39,161 nt of DNA, taken from NCBI GenBank assembly GCA_016868255.1, contig VGHN01000004.1:1-39161 (forward strand), in the 5' to 3' direction. Position 1 is the first letter of the stretch; the number at the start of each line of letters is the position of its first letter. Shown piece by piece: positions 16,587-26,347 of the stretch. The stretch comes from Betaproteobacteria bacterium (GTDB lineage: Bacteria; Pseudomonadota; Gammaproteobacteria; Burkholderiales; Burkholderiaceae_A). The notes under the pieces were generated by a model. The model did not search any database. It saw only the letters and a list, made by a program, of their open reading frames with translations, and had not been told where the DNA came from. Made by a program: the position numbers and the translations under genes.

Positions 16587-17843
16587 ATGTCCGGAATCAA
16601 GCCCCTAAAAGGCATCAAAGTCATCGACTTCACCCATGTGCAGGCTGGCCCTGCATGCACCCAGCTCATGGCCTGGTTCGGCGCAGACGTGATCAAAGTG
16701 GAGCGCCCTGGTTCGGGTGATGTCACCCGCACACAGCTGCGTGACATCCCTGAGGCCGATGCCCTCTATTTCACGATGCTCAACAGCAACAAGCGCTCGC
16801 TTACGCTCGACACCAAGACCCAGCAGGGCAAGGAAGTGCTCGAGAAGCTCATCAAAGAATCCGACGTTCTGGTGGAGAACTTCGCGCCCGGCGCACTCGA
16901 TCGCATGGGCTTTACCTGGGAGCGTATTCAGGAGCTCAATCCCAAGATGATCGTGGCCTCGGTCAAAGGCTTCAGTGATGGCCACCACTACGAGGATCTC
17001 AAGGTCTACGAGAACGTGGCCCAGTGCGCCGGCGGTGCGGCCTCAACCACCGGCTGGTGGGATGGCCCCCCCACGGTGAGTGGTGCTGCGCTTGGCGATA
17101 GCAACACGGGCATGCACCTGGCCATCGGAATCCTCACAGCCATTATTGGTCGTCAGCAGACGGGCAAAGGCCAGCGGGTGTCTTGCTCCATGCAAGACGC
17201 GGTGCTCAATCTCTGCCGCGTGAAGTTGCGCGACCAGCAGCGACTCGACCGTCTTGGCTTCTTGGAAGAGTATCCCCAGTATCCCCACGGAAAGTTCAGC
17301 GATGTCGTTCCCCGTGGCGGCAATGCCGGTGGTGGCGGTCAGCCTGGGTGGGTCTTGAAGTGCAAGGGCTGGGAGACGGACCCCAATGCCTACATTTATT
17401 TCACCATCCAGGGCCATGCCTGGGAGCCCATCTGCCGTGCGCTCGGCAAGCCCGAGTGGATCGAAGATCCTGCCTACAACACACCCCGTGCGCGCCAAGA
17501 CAAGATCTTCGATATCTTCGCCTTCATCGAGAACTGGCTCTCAGAGAAGACCAAGTACGAGGCCGTCGACATTCTTCGCAAGTTCGACATTCCCTGCTCA
17601 CCGGTTCTCTCCATGAAAGAGATCGCTGCAGACCCATCGCTTCGGGCCAGTGGTTCGATTGTCGAGGTCGACCACAAGGTCTACGGCAAGTACCTCACGG
17701 TGGGCAGTCCCATCAAGTTCTCGGACCTGAAGCCCGAGATCACCGCGGCGCCCCTGCTTGGTGAGCACACCGATCAGGTGTTGGCCGAGTTGGGCTACTC
17801 GCAGGACCAGATCAAGTCTATGCACGAGGGCAAGGTTGTCTAA
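16587..17843 (+). CDS. frc: Formyl-CoA:oxalate CoA-transferase
   Basis: Transfers CoA from formyl-CoA to oxalate, giving oxalyl-CoA for Oxc and free formate for the downstream dehydrogenase. The 418-residue class III CoA-transferase starts with [15 protein letters not shown] and has the catalytic aspartate D171 in [11 protein letters not shown]. It has the intact glycine loop GGGGQPGW (248-255) of Oxalobacter Frc, in contrast to the paralogue at 2975-4222. The strong GAGGAG ribosome site and its place directly after oxc make it the main oxalate-activating transferase. The end of the gene is followed within 25 bases by an attenuator-like hairpin pair. Confidence 0.96.
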   Translation: MSGIKPLKGIKVIDFTHVQAGPACTQLMAWFGADVIKVERPGSGDVTRTQLRDIPEADALYFTMLNSNKRSLTLDTKTQQGKEVLEKLIKESDVLVENFAPGALDRMGFTWERIQELNPKMIVASVKGFSDGHHYEDLKVYENVAQCAGGAASTTGWWDGPPTVSGAALGDSNTGMHLAIGILTAIIGRQQTGKGQRVSCSMQDAVLNLCRVKLRDQQRLDRLGFLEEYPQYPHGKFSDVVPRGGNAGGGGQPGWVLKCKGWETDPNAYIYFTIQGHAWEPICRALGKPEWIEDPAYNTPRARQDKIFDIFAFIENWLSEKTKYEAVDILRKFDIPCSPVLSMKEIAADPSLRASGSIVEVDHKVYGKYLTVGSPIKFSDLKPEITAAPLLGEHTDQVLAELGYSQDQIKSMHEGKVV

Positions 17844-17867
17844 GCGTTTCTTGTTGTGATGTCTGAA

Positions 17868-17920
17868 GCCCCCGAGTCGTCGGGGGCGCTCGATTTTTGC
17901 CCCCGAAAGGGGGCTTTTTT
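17868..17920 (+). terminator. Tandem interchangeable hairpins with T6 tail (terminator or attenuator)
   Basis: Four short arms lie in a row: 1a GCCCCCGA (17868-17875), 1b TCGGGGGC (17880-17887), 2a GCCCCCGA (17899-17906) and 2b GGGGGC (17909-17914), then TTTTTT (17915-17920). 1a:1b and 2a:2b give two hairpins, the second a GAAA-tetraloop intrinsic terminator. Because 1a and 2a are identical, 1b can pair with 2a and disrupt the terminator. It sits between frc and the formate dehydrogenase genes, with only 14 bases left before the next start codon. Confidence 0.8.
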
Positions 17921-17934
17921 CTCCGGGACAGTTG

Positions 17935-19653
17935 ATGAACGATCTTGTGATTCCGATCAAAGTGGAGGGGCCGACCAAGCAGCGTCGCCGTGAGGCGCCA
18001 AAGGGCCGGGTCGTCGATCCTCAGGCCCTGGCGGAGGTGCAAGCCCTGCTCGGCAATGAATCGCGCGATGCCCAATATTTGATCGAGCACCTCCACAAAC
18101 TACAGGACAAGTTTCATCACCTCTCTGCGCGTCATCTGGCTGCGCTGGCCAAGGAAATGCGACTCTCCCAGACCGAGGTCTATGAGGTCGCCAGTTTCTA
18201 TCACCATTTCGATATCGTGAAGGAGGGGGACACGCCGCCGGCCGCGCTCACGGTTCGTGTCTGCGACGGACTCTCATGCGAGATGGCAGGTGCCCAGGCC
18301 CTGCTAGAGAAGCTGCCCAAGATTCTCGGGAAAGATGTGCGTGTGATTCACGCGCCCTGCATTGGACGGTGCGAGCAGGCCCCGGCCGCTGTGGTGCATC
18401 AGCATCCGGTTCCGAATGCAACGGTTGAGACCGTTGCTCTCGCAGTCAGGGACAAGAAGACCAGCCACATTCACAGCGGCCACATTGAGATGGCCGATTA
18501 CATCGCCCAGGGCGGTTACGGCCTGCTCAAGGACTGCCATGGCGGGAAGCGCTCCATCGAGGACGTGATCAAGGCCATGGAAGACTCCGGACTTCGCGGC
18601 CTCGGTGGTGCCGGGTTTCCTGCGGGCCGCAAATGGCGCATTGTTCGCGATCAGGCCGCCCCCCGCCTGATGGCCGTGAACATCGACGAAGGCGAGCCAG
18701 GCACTTTCAAAGACCGCTACTACCTCGAGCAGGATCCCCACCGATTCCTCGAGGGAATGCTGATTGCCGCTTGGGCCGTGGGCATTGAGGCCATCTACAT
18801 CTACCTTCGCGACGAATACCATGGCCTGCGTGCCATGCTTGAGAGGGAGCTCGCCAAGCTCAAGGCGAATTCTCCGATTTCCGAGTTGCCACTCATTGAG
18901 TTGCGACGCGGGGCAGGGGCGTACATCTGCGGGGAGGAGTCCGCGATGATCGAATCCATCGAGGGCAAGCGCGGAATGCCGCGGCTGCGCCCTCCCTATG
19001 TTGCCCAGGTGGGGCTATTTGGCCGCCCCACGCTCGAACACAACTTCGAGACCCTCTTCTGGGTTCGAGAGATTCTTGAGAAGGGTGGTGCCTGGTTTGC
19101 GTCCCATGGTCGAAATGGGCGCAAGGGCTTGCGTTCATTCTCAGTGTCGGGGCGGGTGAAGAAGCCTGGCGTGAAGCTCGCACCGGCCGGAATCACCATT
19201 CAAGAACTCATCGATGAGTTCTGCGGCGGCATGCTCGATGGACACCAGTTCTATGGGTACCTTCCAGGGGGTGCCTCGGGTGGAATACTGCCGGCGAGCA
19301 TGAACGACATTCCATTGGATTTCGACACCCTGCAGCCCTATGGTTGTTTTATTGGATCGGCGGCCGTGGTGGTGCTCTCCAATCACGACACGGCAAAAGG
19401 GGCAGCACTCAACACCATGCGCTTCTTTCAAGACGAGTCTTGTGGCCAATGCACCCCGTGTCGAACGGGGACCGCGAAGGCGGTCCATATGCTCGAGCGC
19501 AATGAATGGGACACCGAAAAGCTCAACGACCTCTCCACGGTGATGCGCGATGCATCGATTTGTGGCCTGGGTCAGGCGGCCCCGAATCCCTTCGACTGTG
19601 TTGTTAAGTATTTCCCACATGAGTTGGGTGCAGGCAAAGGAGTGGGGAAATGA
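17935..19653 (+). CDS. fdsB: NAD-dependent formate dehydrogenase beta subunit (NuoE-NuoF fusion)
   Basis: The diaphorase subunit, which takes electrons from the molybdopterin subunit to NAD+. Residues about 30-150 are a NuoE-like thioredoxin-fold [2Fe-2S] domain (C110, C115, C142, C146). Residues about 190-560 are NuoF-like, with the FMN/NADH segment GLGGAGFPAGRKW, NIDEGEPGTFKDR, the GAGAYICGEE turn and the [4Fe-4S] ligands C503, C506, C509 and C543. In FdsGBA enzymes the E and F parts are separate proteins. Here they are fused, as in FDH1 of Methylobacterium, and 572 residues fits that type. The ATG at 17935 is used; TTG at 17932 would add one residue. The ribosome site is weak. The stop overlaps the alpha-subunit start by four bases. 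Confidence 0.93.
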   Translation: MNDLVIPIKVEGPTKQRRREAPKGRVVDPQALAEVQALLGNESRDAQYLIEHLHKLQDKFHHLSARHLAALAKEMRLSQTEVYEVASFYHHFDIVKEGDTPPAALTVRVCDGLSCEMAGAQALLEKLPKILGKDVRVIHAPCIGRCEQAPAAVVHQHPVPNATVETVALAVRDKKTSHIHSGHIEMADYIAQGGYGLLKDCHGGKRSIEDVIKAMEDSGLRGLGGAGFPAGRKWRIVRDQAAPRLMAVNIDEGEPGTFKDRYYLEQDPHRFLEGMLIAAWAVGIEAIYIYLRDEYHGLRAMLERELAKLKANSPISELPLIELRRGAGAYICGEESAMIESIEGKRGMPRLRPPYVAQVGLFGRPTLEHNFETLFWVREILEKGGAWFASHGRNGRKGLRSFSVSGRVKKPGVKLAPAGITIQELIDEFCGGMLDGHQFYGYLPGGASGGILPASMNDIPLDFDTLQPYGCFIGSAAVVVLSNHDTAKGAALNTMRFFQDESCGQCTPCRTGTAKAVHMLERNEWDTEKLNDLSTVMRDASICGLGQAAPNPFDCVVKYFPHELGAGKGVGK

Positions 19654-22496
19654 ACGCAATTACCAAGGTCGAGACCGTGAACCTTGCCGCCACCGAGGTC
19701 AGCTTCAGCATCAATGGCAAAGAGGTCAAGGGCTTCTCTCACGAGACCATCCTGGATGTAGCCAAGAGAAACGGCGTGGCCATTCCCCACCTCTGCTACA
19801 AGGACGGCCTCGAGCCTGCGGGCAACTGCCGTGCCTGCATGGTCGAGATCGATGGCGAGCGAACGCTTGCACCCTCTTGCTGCCGCCATCCATCCAATAA
19901 TATGAAGGTGACGACCAACAGCGATCGGGCAGAGAAGTCTCAGAAGATGGTTCTCGAACTGCTGCTCTCTGACATGCCGGAGGCCGACTACACCCGTCAC
20001 AACGAGGTGGACTTCTGGGCCGAGAAACTCGGTGTGGGCAAGCCCCGCTTCGCGCCGCGCACCCAGGTGGTGGCCGACCACTCACACCCGGCCATTGCGG
20101 TCAATCTCGATGCCTGTATTCAATGCACTCGCTGTCTGCGGGCTTGTCGCGATGAGCAAGTCAACGATGTGATCGGTCTTGCATTCCGGGGTGAGCACGC
20201 CAAAATCGTCTTCGACATGGACGACCCCATGGGTGCATCCACCTGTGTGGCCTGTGGCGAGTGTGTTCAGGCCTGCCCCACCGGCGCCCTTATGCCCGCT
20301 CGCGATGTTGGGCTTACCGCACCCGACAAGAAAGTCGATTCAGTCTGCCCCTATTGCGGCGTGGGCTGTCAACTCACCTACAACATCAAAGACAACAAAA
20401 TTTTATTTGTCGAGGGCCGAGACGGCCTGGCCAACCACAAGCGCCTCTGTGTGAAGGGGCGCTACGGATTCGACTACGCCCACCACCCGCAGCGCCTCAC
20501 CAAGCCGCTGATTCGTCGCAAGGATGCGCCGCCGAAGTCGGGCGATTTCGCCATGGATCCAGACCGTGTCATGGAGGTCTTCCGTGAGGCAAGTTGGGAA
20601 GAGGCCCTGGAGTTCGCAGGTGGTGGCTTGAAGGGCATTCGAGATCAGCATGGCAAGCGGTCACTCGCTGGCTTTGGCTCGGCCAAGGGCAGCAACGAGG
20701 AGGCCTATCTCTTCCAGAAGTTGGTTCGAACTGGTTTCGGCTCCAATAACGTCGATCACTGCACGCGCCTCTGCCACGCCTCTTCGGTGGCGGCCCTGCT
20801 CGAGGGCCTGGGCTCGGGTGCCGTGTCGAACCCGGTTATGGACGTGACGCAGGCCGAGGTCGTGATCATCATTGGCGCCAATCCCACGGTGAACCATCCC
20901 GTGGCTGCGACATGGATGAAGAATGCTGCCAAGAATGGCACCAAGTTCATCATCATGGATCCACGCAAGACAGATCTCGCGCGCTATGCCTATCGGTTCC
21001 TGCAGTTCGAGGCCGACACCGATGTGGCCCTGCTCAACGCCATGATGAACGTGATTGTCACCGAGGGCCTCGTCGACAAGGACTTCATTGCGAGCCGAAC
21101 GATTGGCTACGAGGAACTCGAGAAGAACGTTCGCGAGTTCAGCCCAGAGCGCATGGCGCCCATCTGTGGAATCGATGCCGAGACCATCCGCCATGTTGCC
21201 AGGCTCTACGCCACCTCAAAGGGCTCCATGATTCTCTGGGGCATGGGTGTCTCTCAGCATGTGCACGGCACCGACAACGCCCGTTGTCTAATTGCGCTCT
21301 CACTGATGACCGGTCAGATTGGCAAGCCGGGTTCAGGGCTGCATCCCTTGCGTGGCCAAAACAATGTCCAGGGCGCATCCGATGCCGGCCTGATTCCCAT
21401 GGTCTACCCCGACTACCAGAAGGTGGCAGATCCCAAAGTGCGCGAGCGTTTCGCCAAGGCCTGGGGCGTTCCAGTGGAGTCGCTCGATGACAAGCCCGGC
21501 CTCACGGTGGTCGAGGTCATGCAGGCCATCGACCGAGGCGAAATTCGTGGCATGTATGTGCAGGGTGAGAACCCGGCCATGTCCGATCCCGATGCCAACC
21601 ATGCGCGGCACAGTCTCGCCTCACTCGAGCACCTGGTGGTGCAGGACATCTTCCTCACCGAGACCGCTTACTTGGCCGATGTCATCCTGCCAGCGAGTGC
21701 CTTTCCCGAGAAGACTGGCACCTTCACCAATACGGACCGACTGGTGCAACTTGGCCGCCAGGCCATTGACCCGCCGGGCGATGCGCGGCAAGACCTCTTC
21801 GTTATTCAAGACATTGCACGCAAGCTTGGACTGGCCTGGAATTATTCGCATGTCTCTGAAGTCTTTGATGAGATGCGCCACACCATGCCGAGCATTGGTG
21901 GAATGACCTGGGAGCGGCTCGAGCGCGAGCATGCGGTGACCTACCCGTGCGTGAAAGAGGGCGATCCCGGTGACCGCGTCATTTTCACTGAAGGCTTCCC
22001 CACCGAGACGGGCAAGGCCCGTTTTGTTCCAGCCGACATCATCCCTGCCAATGAGCGCCCCGATGACGATTACCCCATGGTGCTCATCACGGGACGTCAA
22101 CTCGAGCACTGGCACACAGGCAGCATGACGCGCCGGGCCACGGTGCTCGATGCCATTGAGCCCGATCCAGTGGCCATGGTTCATCCCTTGGATCTCGAGA
22201 CCATTGGTGCCAAGCCCGGTGATGTCATTACGCTCGAATCTCGGCGTGGCAAGGTCAGCCTCTATGCGCGTGCAGATGAAGGATCGCCCCGGGGGGCTGT
22301 TTTCGTGCCCTTCTGCTACTACGAGGCGGCCATTAATCGACTCACCAACTCGGCCCTCGACCCCTTTGGGAAGATCCCCGAGTTCAAGTACTGCGCCATC
22401 CGCATTCAGTCGGGGGGAGAACCCCCCAAGCAGGTCAGTTATGGCGGGGGTCAGATCCTCGAGGGCGTATTGGAGCGCTTCAAAGCCCGCTCTTGA
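19650..22496 (+). CDS. fdsA: NAD-dependent formate dehydrogenase catalytic (alpha) subunit
   Basis: Oxidises formate to CO2 at a bis-pterin Mo or W centre. The 948-residue protein starts with a [2Fe-2S] ferredoxin domain (C49, C60, C63, and C77 or C78). Two ferredoxin-type [4Fe-4S] motifs follow (C156, C159, C162, C166 and C199, C202, C205, C209). The catalytic domain begins with its own cluster (C233, C236, C240, C267). The metal ligand is the cysteine of TRLCHASS (C375), followed by the conserved H376, so this is a cysteine enzyme, not a selenocysteine one. The C-terminal molybdopterin-dinucleotide-binding domain (about 805-940) begins around VLITGRQLEHWHTGSMTRR. No twin-arginine signal is present, so the enzyme is cytoplasmic. 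It forms an operon with fdsB. The accessory genes fdsC/fdhD and fdsD are not in the window. Confidence 0.95.
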   Translation: MNAITKVETVNLAATEVSFSINGKEVKGFSHETILDVAKRNGVAIPHLCYKDGLEPAGNCRACMVEIDGERTLAPSCCRHPSNNMKVTTNSDRAEKSQKMVLELLLSDMPEADYTRHNEVDFWAEKLGVGKPRFAPRTQVVADHSHPAIAVNLDACIQCTRCLRACRDEQVNDVIGLAFRGEHAKIVFDMDDPMGASTCVACGECVQACPTGALMPARDVGLTAPDKKVDSVCPYCGVGCQLTYNIKDNKILFVEGRDGLANHKRLCVKGRYGFDYAHHPQRLTKPLIRRKDAPPKSGDFAMDPDRVMEVFREASWEEALEFAGGGLKGIRDQHGKRSLAGFGSAKGSNEEAYLFQKLVRTGFGSNNVDHCTRLCHASSVAALLEGLGSGAVSNPVMDVTQAEVVIIIGANPTVNHPVAATWMKNAAKNGTKFIIMDPRKTDLARYAYRFLQFEADTDVALLNAMMNVIVTEGLVDKDFIASRTIGYEELEKNVREFSPERMAPICGIDAETIRHVARLYATSKGSMILWGMGVSQHVHGTDNARCLIALSLMTGQIGKPGSGLHPLRGQNNVQGASDAGLIPMVYPDYQKVADPKVRERFAKAWGVPVESLDDKPGLTVVEVMQAIDRGEIRGMYVQGENPAMSDPDANHARHSLASLEHLVVQDIFLTETAYLADVILPASAFPEKTGTFTNTDRLVQLGRQAIDPPGDARQDLFVIQDIARKLGLAWNYSHVSEVFDEMRHTMPSIGGMTWERLEREHAVTYPCVKEGDPGDRVIFTEGFPTETGKARFVPADIIPANERPDDDYPMVLITGRQLEHWHTGSMTRRATVLDAIEPDPVAMVHPLDLETIGAKPGDVITLESRRGKVSLYARADEGSPRGAVFVPFCYYEAAINRLTNSALDPFGKIPEFKYCAIRIQSGGEPPKQVSYGGGQILEGVLERFKARS

Positions 22497-22520
22497 AAAC
22501 CAGTTGGGGAGTCCCCATCT
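22492..22520 (+). promoter_or_regulatory. Heat-shock (sigma-32) promoter for grpE
   Basis: CTTGAAA (22492-22498) and CCCCATCT (22513-22520), 14 bases apart, match the sigma-32 consensus CTTGAAA and CCCCATNT at every defined position. The -35 element contains the TGA stop of fdsA. The start point would be near 22527, about 30 bases before grpE. Confidence 0.88.
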
Positions 22521-22555
22521 ACTGAGGAGAACGATTTTCAGAAGAGGGATTCCCC

Positions 22556-23188
22556 ATGAATCAAAAATCAGCGGAGTCGAGCAAGCCCGAGGGCCCAGCC
22601 GATTCGCAGGGGGCCGCAGAGGCCAGAGTGGATATCGCGGCCGACTCGCCTTCGGGCGAGGCGGGCACGGTCGACTCCAGCGTGCCGGCATCGGACCAGC
22701 CCGAGGCCAGCGCTTCTGCCGAGGCGTCGGCAGGCACCAGCCTTGAATCACTGGCCGCACGCATTGCCGAGTTAGAGGACCAGCGCATCCGACAGGCGGC
22801 AGAGATCGAGAATATGCGGCGCCGGCACAGTCAGGAATTGGGCAATGCCAGCAAATTTGCCATTGAGTCGTTTGCCGAGGCACTGCTTCCAGTGGCCGAC
22901 AGCTTGGAGATGGCGCTATCGGTCCAGGGCCAGACCCAGGAGGGGCTCCAGAGTGGGGTGGAACTCACGCTGCGCCAACTCCAGCAGGCCTTTGAGCGGG
23001 GCCGAATGACCCTACTCAATCCCGTTGGGGAGAAGTTCGACCCCAATCGCCAGCAGGCCGTCTCGATGGTCGATGGTGCCGCATCGGATCCCCCGGTGGC
23101 CTCTGGCCACGTTGTGGCAGTCATGCAGAAGGGCTACCTCATTGGTGAGCGGGTACTTCGTCCCGCCTTAGTGGTTGTGGCCTCTTGA
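22556..23188 (+). CDS. grpE: Nucleotide exchange factor GrpE
   Basis: Promotes ADP release from DnaK. The 210-residue protein has a long, acidic, low-complexity N-terminal tail (about 1-58, rich in Glu, Ser and Ala). A coiled-coil helix (about 60-100, with [20 protein letters not shown] and NMRRRHSQE) is followed by the compact C-terminal beta domain (about 150-210) ending [16 protein letters not shown], the family signature. A GAGGG site precedes the ATG at 22556. Driven by its own sigma-32 promoter, which overlaps the end of the formate dehydrogenase gene. hrcA is not adjacent. Confidence 0.95.
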   Translation: MNQKSAESSKPEGPADSQGAAEARVDIAADSPSGEAGTVDSSVPASDQPEASASAEASAGTSLESLAARIAELEDQRIRQAAEIENMRRRHSQELGNASKFAIESFAEALLPVADSLEMALSVQGQTQEGLQSGVELTLRQLQQAFERGRMTLLNPVGEKFDPNRQQAVSMVDGAASDPPVASGHVVAVMQKGYLIGERVLRPALVVVAS

Positions 23189-23211
23189 AATCCCAGGAAA
23201 TACCCCCACTT
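23184..23211 (+). promoter_or_regulatory. Heat-shock (sigma-32) promoter for dnaK
   Basis: CTTGAAA (23184-23190) and CCCCACTT (23204-23211), 13 bases apart, fit the sigma-32 consensus with one difference (C for T in the sixth -10 position). As at the grpE promoter, the -35 element contains the stop codon of the preceding gene. The predicted start near 23218 leaves about 42 bases of leader. Confidence 0.85.
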
Positions 23212-23259
23212 TAAAAAGCATTCACGGGCCTCGAGCGCCCTTTTTGAGAGGAATTAAAC

Positions 23260-25191
23260 ATGGCAAAGATCATTGGTATTGACTTGGGAACCACCAACTC
23301 CTGTGTGGCGGTGATGGAGGCGGGCCAACCCAAAGTCATCGAGAACAGCGAGGGCGCAAGAACAACCCCCTCGATCATCGCCTACATGGACGACGGCGAG
23401 ATTCTGGTGGGCGCGCCTGCCAAGCGGCAGGCGGTGACCAACCCGAAGAACACCCTCTATGCGGTCAAGCGCCTCATCGGCCGGAAGTTTCAAGACAAAG
23501 AGGTTCAGAAAGACATTGACCTCATGCCTTTTGAAATCACCAAGGCCGAAAATGGCGATGCCTGGGTAACCGTTCGGGACAAGCGCCTGGCACCCCCGCA
23601 GGTCTCGGCTGAAGTGCTTCGCAAGATGAAGAAGACGGCCGAGGATTACCTGGGCCAAGAAGTGACCGAGGCCGTGATTACTGTGCCCGCCTATTTCAAC
23701 GATGCCCAACGGCAGGCCACGAAAGATGCCGGACGAATTGCCGGGCTCGACGTCAAGCGAATCATCAATGAGCCCACCGCCGCAGCACTTGCCTTCGGGC
23801 TGGACAAGGCCGCTGGCAAAGACCGCAAGGTGGCGGTCTACGACCTCGGTGGTGGTACTTTCGATGTCTCGATTATTGAGATCGCCGCTGTCGATGGTGA
23901 GAAGCAGTTCGAGGTTCTCTCGACCAATGGAGACACCTTCTTGGGCGGTGAGGACTTTGACCAGCGCATCATCGACCACATCATCGACGAGTTCAAAAAG
24001 ACCAATGGTGTGGATCTCTCCAAGGACCCCATTGCCCTTCAGCGAATCAAGGCCGCTGCGGAGCGGGCAAAGATCGAGCTCTCCTCGAGCCAGCAGAGCG
24101 AGCTCAATGAGCCCTACATTGCCATGGCCAATGGTGCGCCGGTCCACCTCACATTCAAACTCACGCGGGCCAAACTCGAGTCCCTTGTTGATGATCTGAT
24201 CAGCGGAACCATCGAGCCTTGCAAGATTGCGCTCAAGGATGCGGGTGTCTCTGCCTCAGATATTGATGACGTGATTCTGGTGGGCGGTATGACCCGCATG
24301 CCGAAGGTGCAAGATGCCGTGAAGAATTTCTTCGGCAAAGAGCCTCGCAAGGATGTGAATCCCGACGAGGCCGTGGCGGTGGGCGCCGCTATTCAGGGTG
24401 CAGTGCTGGCAGGTGATCGCAAAGATGTTCTGCTGCTCGATGTGACACCTCTGTCCTTGGGCATCGAGACCCTGGGCGGCGTGATGACCAAGATGATCCA
24501 CAAGAACACCACCATCCCAACGAAGTTCTCGCAGGTCTTCTCGACGGCCGATGACAATCAGCCAGCGGTGACGATCAAGGTCTATCAAGGCGAGCGCGAG
24601 ATTGCCAATGCCAACAAGATGCTCGGGGAGTTCAACCTCGAGGGCATTCCACCCTCGCCCCGCGGAACGCCTCAGATTGAAGTGACTTTCGACATTGATG
24701 CCAACGGCATCCTGCATGTCTCGGCGAAGGACAAGGCCACCGGCAAGGAGAACAAGATCACCATCAAAGCCAACTCGGGCCTCTCCGAGGAGGAGATTGC
24801 TAAGATGGTTGCAGACGCGGAGGCCAATGCAGCCGACGACAAGAAGCGTATTGAACTGGTGCAGGCCCGCAATACGGGTGAGGCCATGGTTCATTCGGTG
24901 AAGAAGTCGCTTGAGGAGCATGCCGACAAGGTCGATGCCGATGAGAAGGCAAAGATCGAGGAGGCGGTGAAGGAACTTGAGGCCGTGCTGCAGTCCGAAG
25001 ACAAAGAGGCCATCGAGGCGAAGACGGACAACTTGATGAAGGCATCTCAGAAGTTGGGTGAGAAGGTCTACGCCGATGCACAGGCGGCTGCTGCAGGGGC
25101 CGGTGGTGCGGCGGCCGGCGGCGCTGCAGCTGCGGGTGGCAAGGCCGACGACGTCGTCGATGCCGAGTTCAAGGAGGTGAAGCGCGACTAA
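23260..25191 (+). CDS. dnaK: Chaperone protein DnaK (Hsp70)
   Basis: An ATP-driven chaperone for unfolded proteins, working with DnaJ and GrpE. The 643-residue protein starts with the phosphate-1 motif [16 protein letters not shown] and carries the further ATPase motifs [13 protein letters not shown] and [13 protein letters not shown]. The [14 protein letters not shown] segment opens the substrate-binding domain (about 390-505). A helical lid and a Gly/Ala-rich tail follow, ending [14 protein letters not shown] as in most proteobacterial DnaK. A strong GAGAGGA ribosome site lies before the ATG. Its order grpE-dnaK-dnaJ is standard. dnaJ starts 28 bases after its stop and is probably cotranscribed. 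Confidence 0.98.
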   Translation: MAKIIGIDLGTTNSCVAVMEAGQPKVIENSEGARTTPSIIAYMDDGEILVGAPAKRQAVTNPKNTLYAVKRLIGRKFQDKEVQKDIDLMPFEITKAENGDAWVTVRDKRLAPPQVSAEVLRKMKKTAEDYLGQEVTEAVITVPAYFNDAQRQATKDAGRIAGLDVKRIINEPTAAALAFGLDKAAGKDRKVAVYDLGGGTFDVSIIEIAAVDGEKQFEVLSTNGDTFLGGEDFDQRIIDHIIDEFKKTNGVDLSKDPIALQRIKAAAERAKIELSSSQQSELNEPYIAMANGAPVHLTFKLTRAKLESLVDDLISGTIEPCKIALKDAGVSASDIDDVILVGGMTRMPKVQDAVKNFFGKEPRKDVNPDEAVAVGAAIQGAVLAGDRKDVLLLDVTPLSLGIETLGGVMTKMIHKNTTIPTKFSQVFSTADDNQPAVTIKVYQGEREIANANKMLGEFNLEGIPPSPRGTPQIEVTFDIDANGILHVSAKDKATGKENKITIKANSGLSEEEIAKMVADAEANAADDKKRIELVQARNTGEAMVHSVKKSLEEHADKVDADEKAKIEEAVKELEAVLQSEDKEAIEAKTDNLMKASQKLGEKVYADAQAAAAGAGGAAAGGAAAAGGKADDVVDAEFKEVKRD

Positions 25192-25219
25192 GCTCTGACC
25201 AGCTTGTCGACGCGGTTTT

Positions 25220-26347
25220 ATGGCCAAACGCGACTACTACGACGTTCTCGGGGTACCGAAAAATGCCTCGGACGATGACTTAAAAAAGGCCTATCGAAAG
25301 CTGGCGATGAAGTTCCACCCGGATCGCAATCCGGGTGATGCCAGCGCGGAGGAGAAATTCAAAGAGGTCAAAGAGGCCTACGAGATGCTCTCGGACGCAG
25401 AGAAGCGGGCGGCCTATGATCGTTTTGGCCATGTGGGGGTGGATCCCAATGCGGGCGGCGGCCAAGATTTTGGTGGGTTCGCAGACGCCTTTGGTGACAT
25501 CTTTGGTGACATTTTTGGCGGCGCCAACCGCGGGGGCAGGGGCGGCGGTGGGCGCTCGAACGTCTATCGCGGCAGTGACCTGCGCTACTCAATGGAGGTC
25601 ACCCTTGAGCAGGCGGCAGCGGGCCACACCACCGAGATTCGCATTCCCAGTTGGGAGGGGTGCACCACCTGCAGTGGCACCGGTGCCAAGCCAGGCACGT
25701 CATCGGAAACCTGCAAGACCTGCGGTGGCCAGGGCCAGGTGCGCATGCAGCAGGGCTTCTTCTCCATTCAGCAGACTTGCCCGACCTGTCATGGCTCGGG
25801 AAAGACCATCCCCAACCCCTGCACCGCCTGCGATGGTGTCGGGCGTGTTCGCAAGCAGAAAACCCTTGAGGTCAAAATCCCCGCGGGAATCGATGACGGA
25901 ATGCGGATTCGCTCAGCCGGAAACGGTGAGCCTGGTGTGAACGGCGGCCCTCCGGGCGATCTCTATGTCGAGATCTCGGTCAAGCAGCATCGGGTCTTTC
26001 AGCGCGAGGCCGACGACCTTCATTGCGAGGTCCCTGTGAGCTTTGCCCGCGCGGCCTTGGGTGGGAATGTTGATGTCCCCACACTCAATGGAAAGGCGAG
26101 TTTTGAACTCCCCGAGGGCACTCAGACCGGGAAGACTTTTCGCTTGCGAGGCAAAGGCATCAAGAACGTTCGAACAAGTCTCGCGGGGGATCTCTACTGC
26201 CACGTACTGGTGGAGACGCCGGTGAAACTCTCTGAAAAACAGAAGGAATTGCTCGAAGCCTTTGAGGCCTCTCTCGAGGAGGGCGGCGATCGCCACAGCC
26301 CCCAAAGCAAGGGCTGGATGGACAAGGTTCGCGAGTTCTTTAACTGA
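25220..26347 (+). CDS. dnaJ: Chaperone protein DnaJ (Hsp40)
   Basis: A DnaK co-chaperone that delivers substrates and stimulates ATP hydrolysis. The 375-residue type I DnaJ has a J domain (1-70) with HPD at 33-35. A Gly/Phe- and Gly/Arg-rich linker follows (about 73-115). The four CxxCxGxG zinc repeats ([32 protein letters not shown]) lie in about residues 150-215, before the C-terminal substrate-binding domains. No separate promoter is evident in the 28 bases after dnaK. The stop codon overlaps the start of the antiporter gene by one base (TGATG). Confidence 0.98.
   Translation: MAKRDYYDVLGVPKNASDDDLKKAYRKLAMKFHPDRNPGDASAEEKFKEVKEAYEMLSDAEKRAAYDRFGHVGVDPNAGGGQDFGGFADAFGDIFGDIFGGANRGGRGGGGRSNVYRGSDLRYSMEVTLEQAAAGHTTEIRIPSWEGCTTCSGTGAKPGTSSETCKTCGGQGQVRMQQGFFSIQQTCPTCHGSGKTIPNPCTACDGVGRVRKQKTLEVKIPAGIDDGMRIRSAGNGEPGVNGGPPGDLYVEISVKQHRVFQREADDLHCEVPVSFARAALGGNVDVPTLNGKASFELPEGTQTGKTFRLRGKGIKNVRTSLAGDLYCHVLVETPVKLSEKQKELLEAFEASLEEGGDRHSPQSKGWMDKVREFFN

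Noticed and set aside
20770-20775. Selenocysteine at the formate dehydrogenase active site
   Set aside because: The metal-ligand codon in TRLCHASS is TGC (Cys); no in-frame TGA is present.
23226-23245. Hairpin GGGC/GCCC with T5 in the dnaK leader as a terminator or RNA thermometer
   Set aside because: The stem is only four pairs with a 7-base loop, it does not cover the ribosome site, and a sigma-32 promoter explains heat control.
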